Part shown: in pieces, positions 6,572 to 7,123 of the stretch
Position numbering within the stretch: position 1 is the first letter of the stretch
Layout: each line of letters begins with the position of its first letter
Assembly: GCA_946887045.1 (NCBI GenBank)
Contig: CAMPKC010000097.1
Coordinates: forward strand, 1-7,123
DNA length: 7,123 nucleotides
DNA from: an uncultured Sphingobacteriaceae bacterium
GTDB lineage: Bacteria; Bacteroidota; Bacteroidia; Sphingobacteriales; Sphingobacteriaceae
Direction of reading: 5' to 3'
Notes under the pieces: generated by a model
The model's database searches: none
Seen by the model: the letters and a program-made list of their open reading frames with translations, nothing else
What the model was told of the DNA's origin: nothing
Position numbers and translations under genes: made by a program

Positions 6572-6841
6572 CTATTTTCTAAATATTAATGTTTTACTAT
6601 TTTCTCTTCAGTCTTAATCATTTTAATATCCTATAAAAGTCGATTAACCAGTCCATTCCCTTTATAATAGTTGAATATTACCTTATTAAATTTCCTATTC
6701 CGCTTCTAGACAGAAAGTATCCATCTTGACAGACCGTTCTTATTGTCTCGCTTGATTTTTTTCTTTATTAATGTTACTGGATATTCTCTGCTGACATCAC
6801 ATGCAACTATAATATTTCTTATTTAGAGAGTAAAATATCAG

Positions 6842-6860
6842 TCTGGTTTGTTCTGGTTTG
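6842..6860 (+). repeat. Direct repeat TCTGGTTTG x2, possible operator
   Basis: TCTGGTTTG occurs at 6842-6850 and 6852-6860, an exact 9-bp repeat with a 10-bp period, so both copies face the same side of the helix. It lies next to both candidate promoters. Tandem sites with one-turn spacing are often bound by activators or repressors of sugar-use genes. That role is inference. Confidence 0.4.
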
Positions 6861-6887
6861 GCATTGGGGGGTAAAGTTATATTCTTT
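6857..6887 (+). promoter_or_regulatory. Candidate Bacteroidota-type promoter, plus strand
   Basis: TTTG at 6857-6860, 19 bases, then TATTCTTT at 6880-6887 approximates the Bacteroidota consensus TTTG-N19-TAnnTTTG. The -7 part is imperfect. It would serve a gene beyond the right edge of the window. Weak motif in AT-rich DNA. Confidence 0.25.
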
Positions 6888-6902
6888 ATTGATTTAAACA
6901 AT
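6872..6902 (-). promoter_or_regulatory. Candidate Bacteroidota-type promoter for the hydrolase cluster
   Basis: On the minus strand, ATTG (6899-6902), 19 bases, then TAACTTTA (6872-6879) approximates TTTG-N19-TAnnTTTG. A start near 6865 would give a leader of nearly 300 bases before the rhamnosidase ATG at 6571, and the 10-bp-period repeat would sit at the start of the transcript. Both elements carry mismatches and the region is AT-rich, so this is only a candidate. Confidence 0.3.
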
Positions 6903-6961
6903 TTTTTTTTAAAAAAATCTTAAAAAACAAACTAGTATGCGTAGAAGAAAGACTTAATAGT

Positions 6962-7034
6962 TATGCTTTAGAATATGATAGAGCTAATAAATTTTAGCTT
7001 AAGAAGCATATAATCTTTCTTTTTTAATTTTTTA
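6962..7034 (+). terminator. Nested hairpins followed by a T-rich tract
   Basis: An outer inverted repeat TATGCTT (6962-6968) / AAGCATA (7004-7010) encloses an inner one AGCTAA (6982-6987) / TTAGCT (6994-6999) with a 6-base loop. A T-rich stretch with runs of six or more T follows at about 7016-7034. On a plus-strand transcript this resembles an AT-rich terminator or attenuator, perhaps in the leader of a gene starting beyond the right edge. The stems are short and AT-rich, so it may be weak or accidental. Confidence 0.35.
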
Positions 7035-7123
7035 TTGGAAGCAATTATACTTTAATATTTATTTTCCTTAAGTAGATTAATTTCTTAAAATAATCATTTC
7101 CACACTACAATGAAATATATTAA

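Larger units (their letters stand above)
6572..7123. other. Non-coding upstream region of the hydrolase cluster
   Basis: About 550 AT-rich bases without a convincing gene on either strand. It contains the candidate promoters, direct repeat and nested hairpins listed separately, plus a T9A7 tract at 6902-6917. An ATG at 7110-7112 on the plus strand (M-K-Y-I) reaches the window edge open but is far too short to call a gene. If real, the region would be a divergent intergenic space. No strong Shine-Dalgarno site precedes the rhamnosidase ATG, only A-rich sequence, as is common in Bacteroidota. Confidence 0.6.

Noticed and set aside
6357..6617. Plus-strand open frame antisense to the rhamnosidase N-terminus
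   Set aside because: Complement of the signal peptide and beta-sandwich coding sequence; no independent support.

Overview
The window looks like a piece of a Bacteroidota chromosome. The evidence is the AT-rich sequence, the signal peptides ending in A-Q or Y-G-S, the absence of strong Shine-Dalgarno sites, the transposon types, and secreted carbohydrate-active enzymes arranged like part of a polysaccharide utilization locus. No SusC/SusD pair or regulator gene lies inside the window, and the genus cannot be named from this sequence alone.

Layout: all main genes read on the minus strand, from right to left. Region 6572-7123 is non-coding and AT-rich, with candidate promoters, a 10-bp-period direct repeat and nested hairpins. 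Then follow an intact secreted GH78 alpha-L-rhamnosidase (4250-6571), an intact secreted CE20-type sialate/carbohydrate O-acetylesterase (2733-4148) and a third secreted hydrolase gene of the SGNH/GDSL esterase type that is dead. The dead gene can be reconstructed only by joining frames. Its first part lies at about 2289-2648 and its middle part at about 698-832.

The SGNH gene is cut by a 1.45-kb ISAon1-type (ISL3-like DDE) insertion sequence at about 833-2287, flanked by an 8-bp target duplication CCCAAATC. The IS is itself damaged: the transposase reading frame is broken near 1681, and one terminal repeat is tandemly duplicated with a 38-bp period. The 3' end of the SGNH gene is replaced by a second, unrelated element, a 5'-truncated IS5-family transposase remnant on the plus strand (about 177-694). 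Positions 1-176 hold nothing I can identify.

Functionally, the rhamnosidase and O-acetylesterase would be secreted together to remove rhamnosyl residues and acetyl groups from a plant- or algal-type polysaccharide (pectic rhamnogalacturonan is one candidate). The SGNH esterase probably belonged to the same transcription unit and has been lost. I do not see a novel biological system here. The most informative feature is the readable decay history of the third gene.
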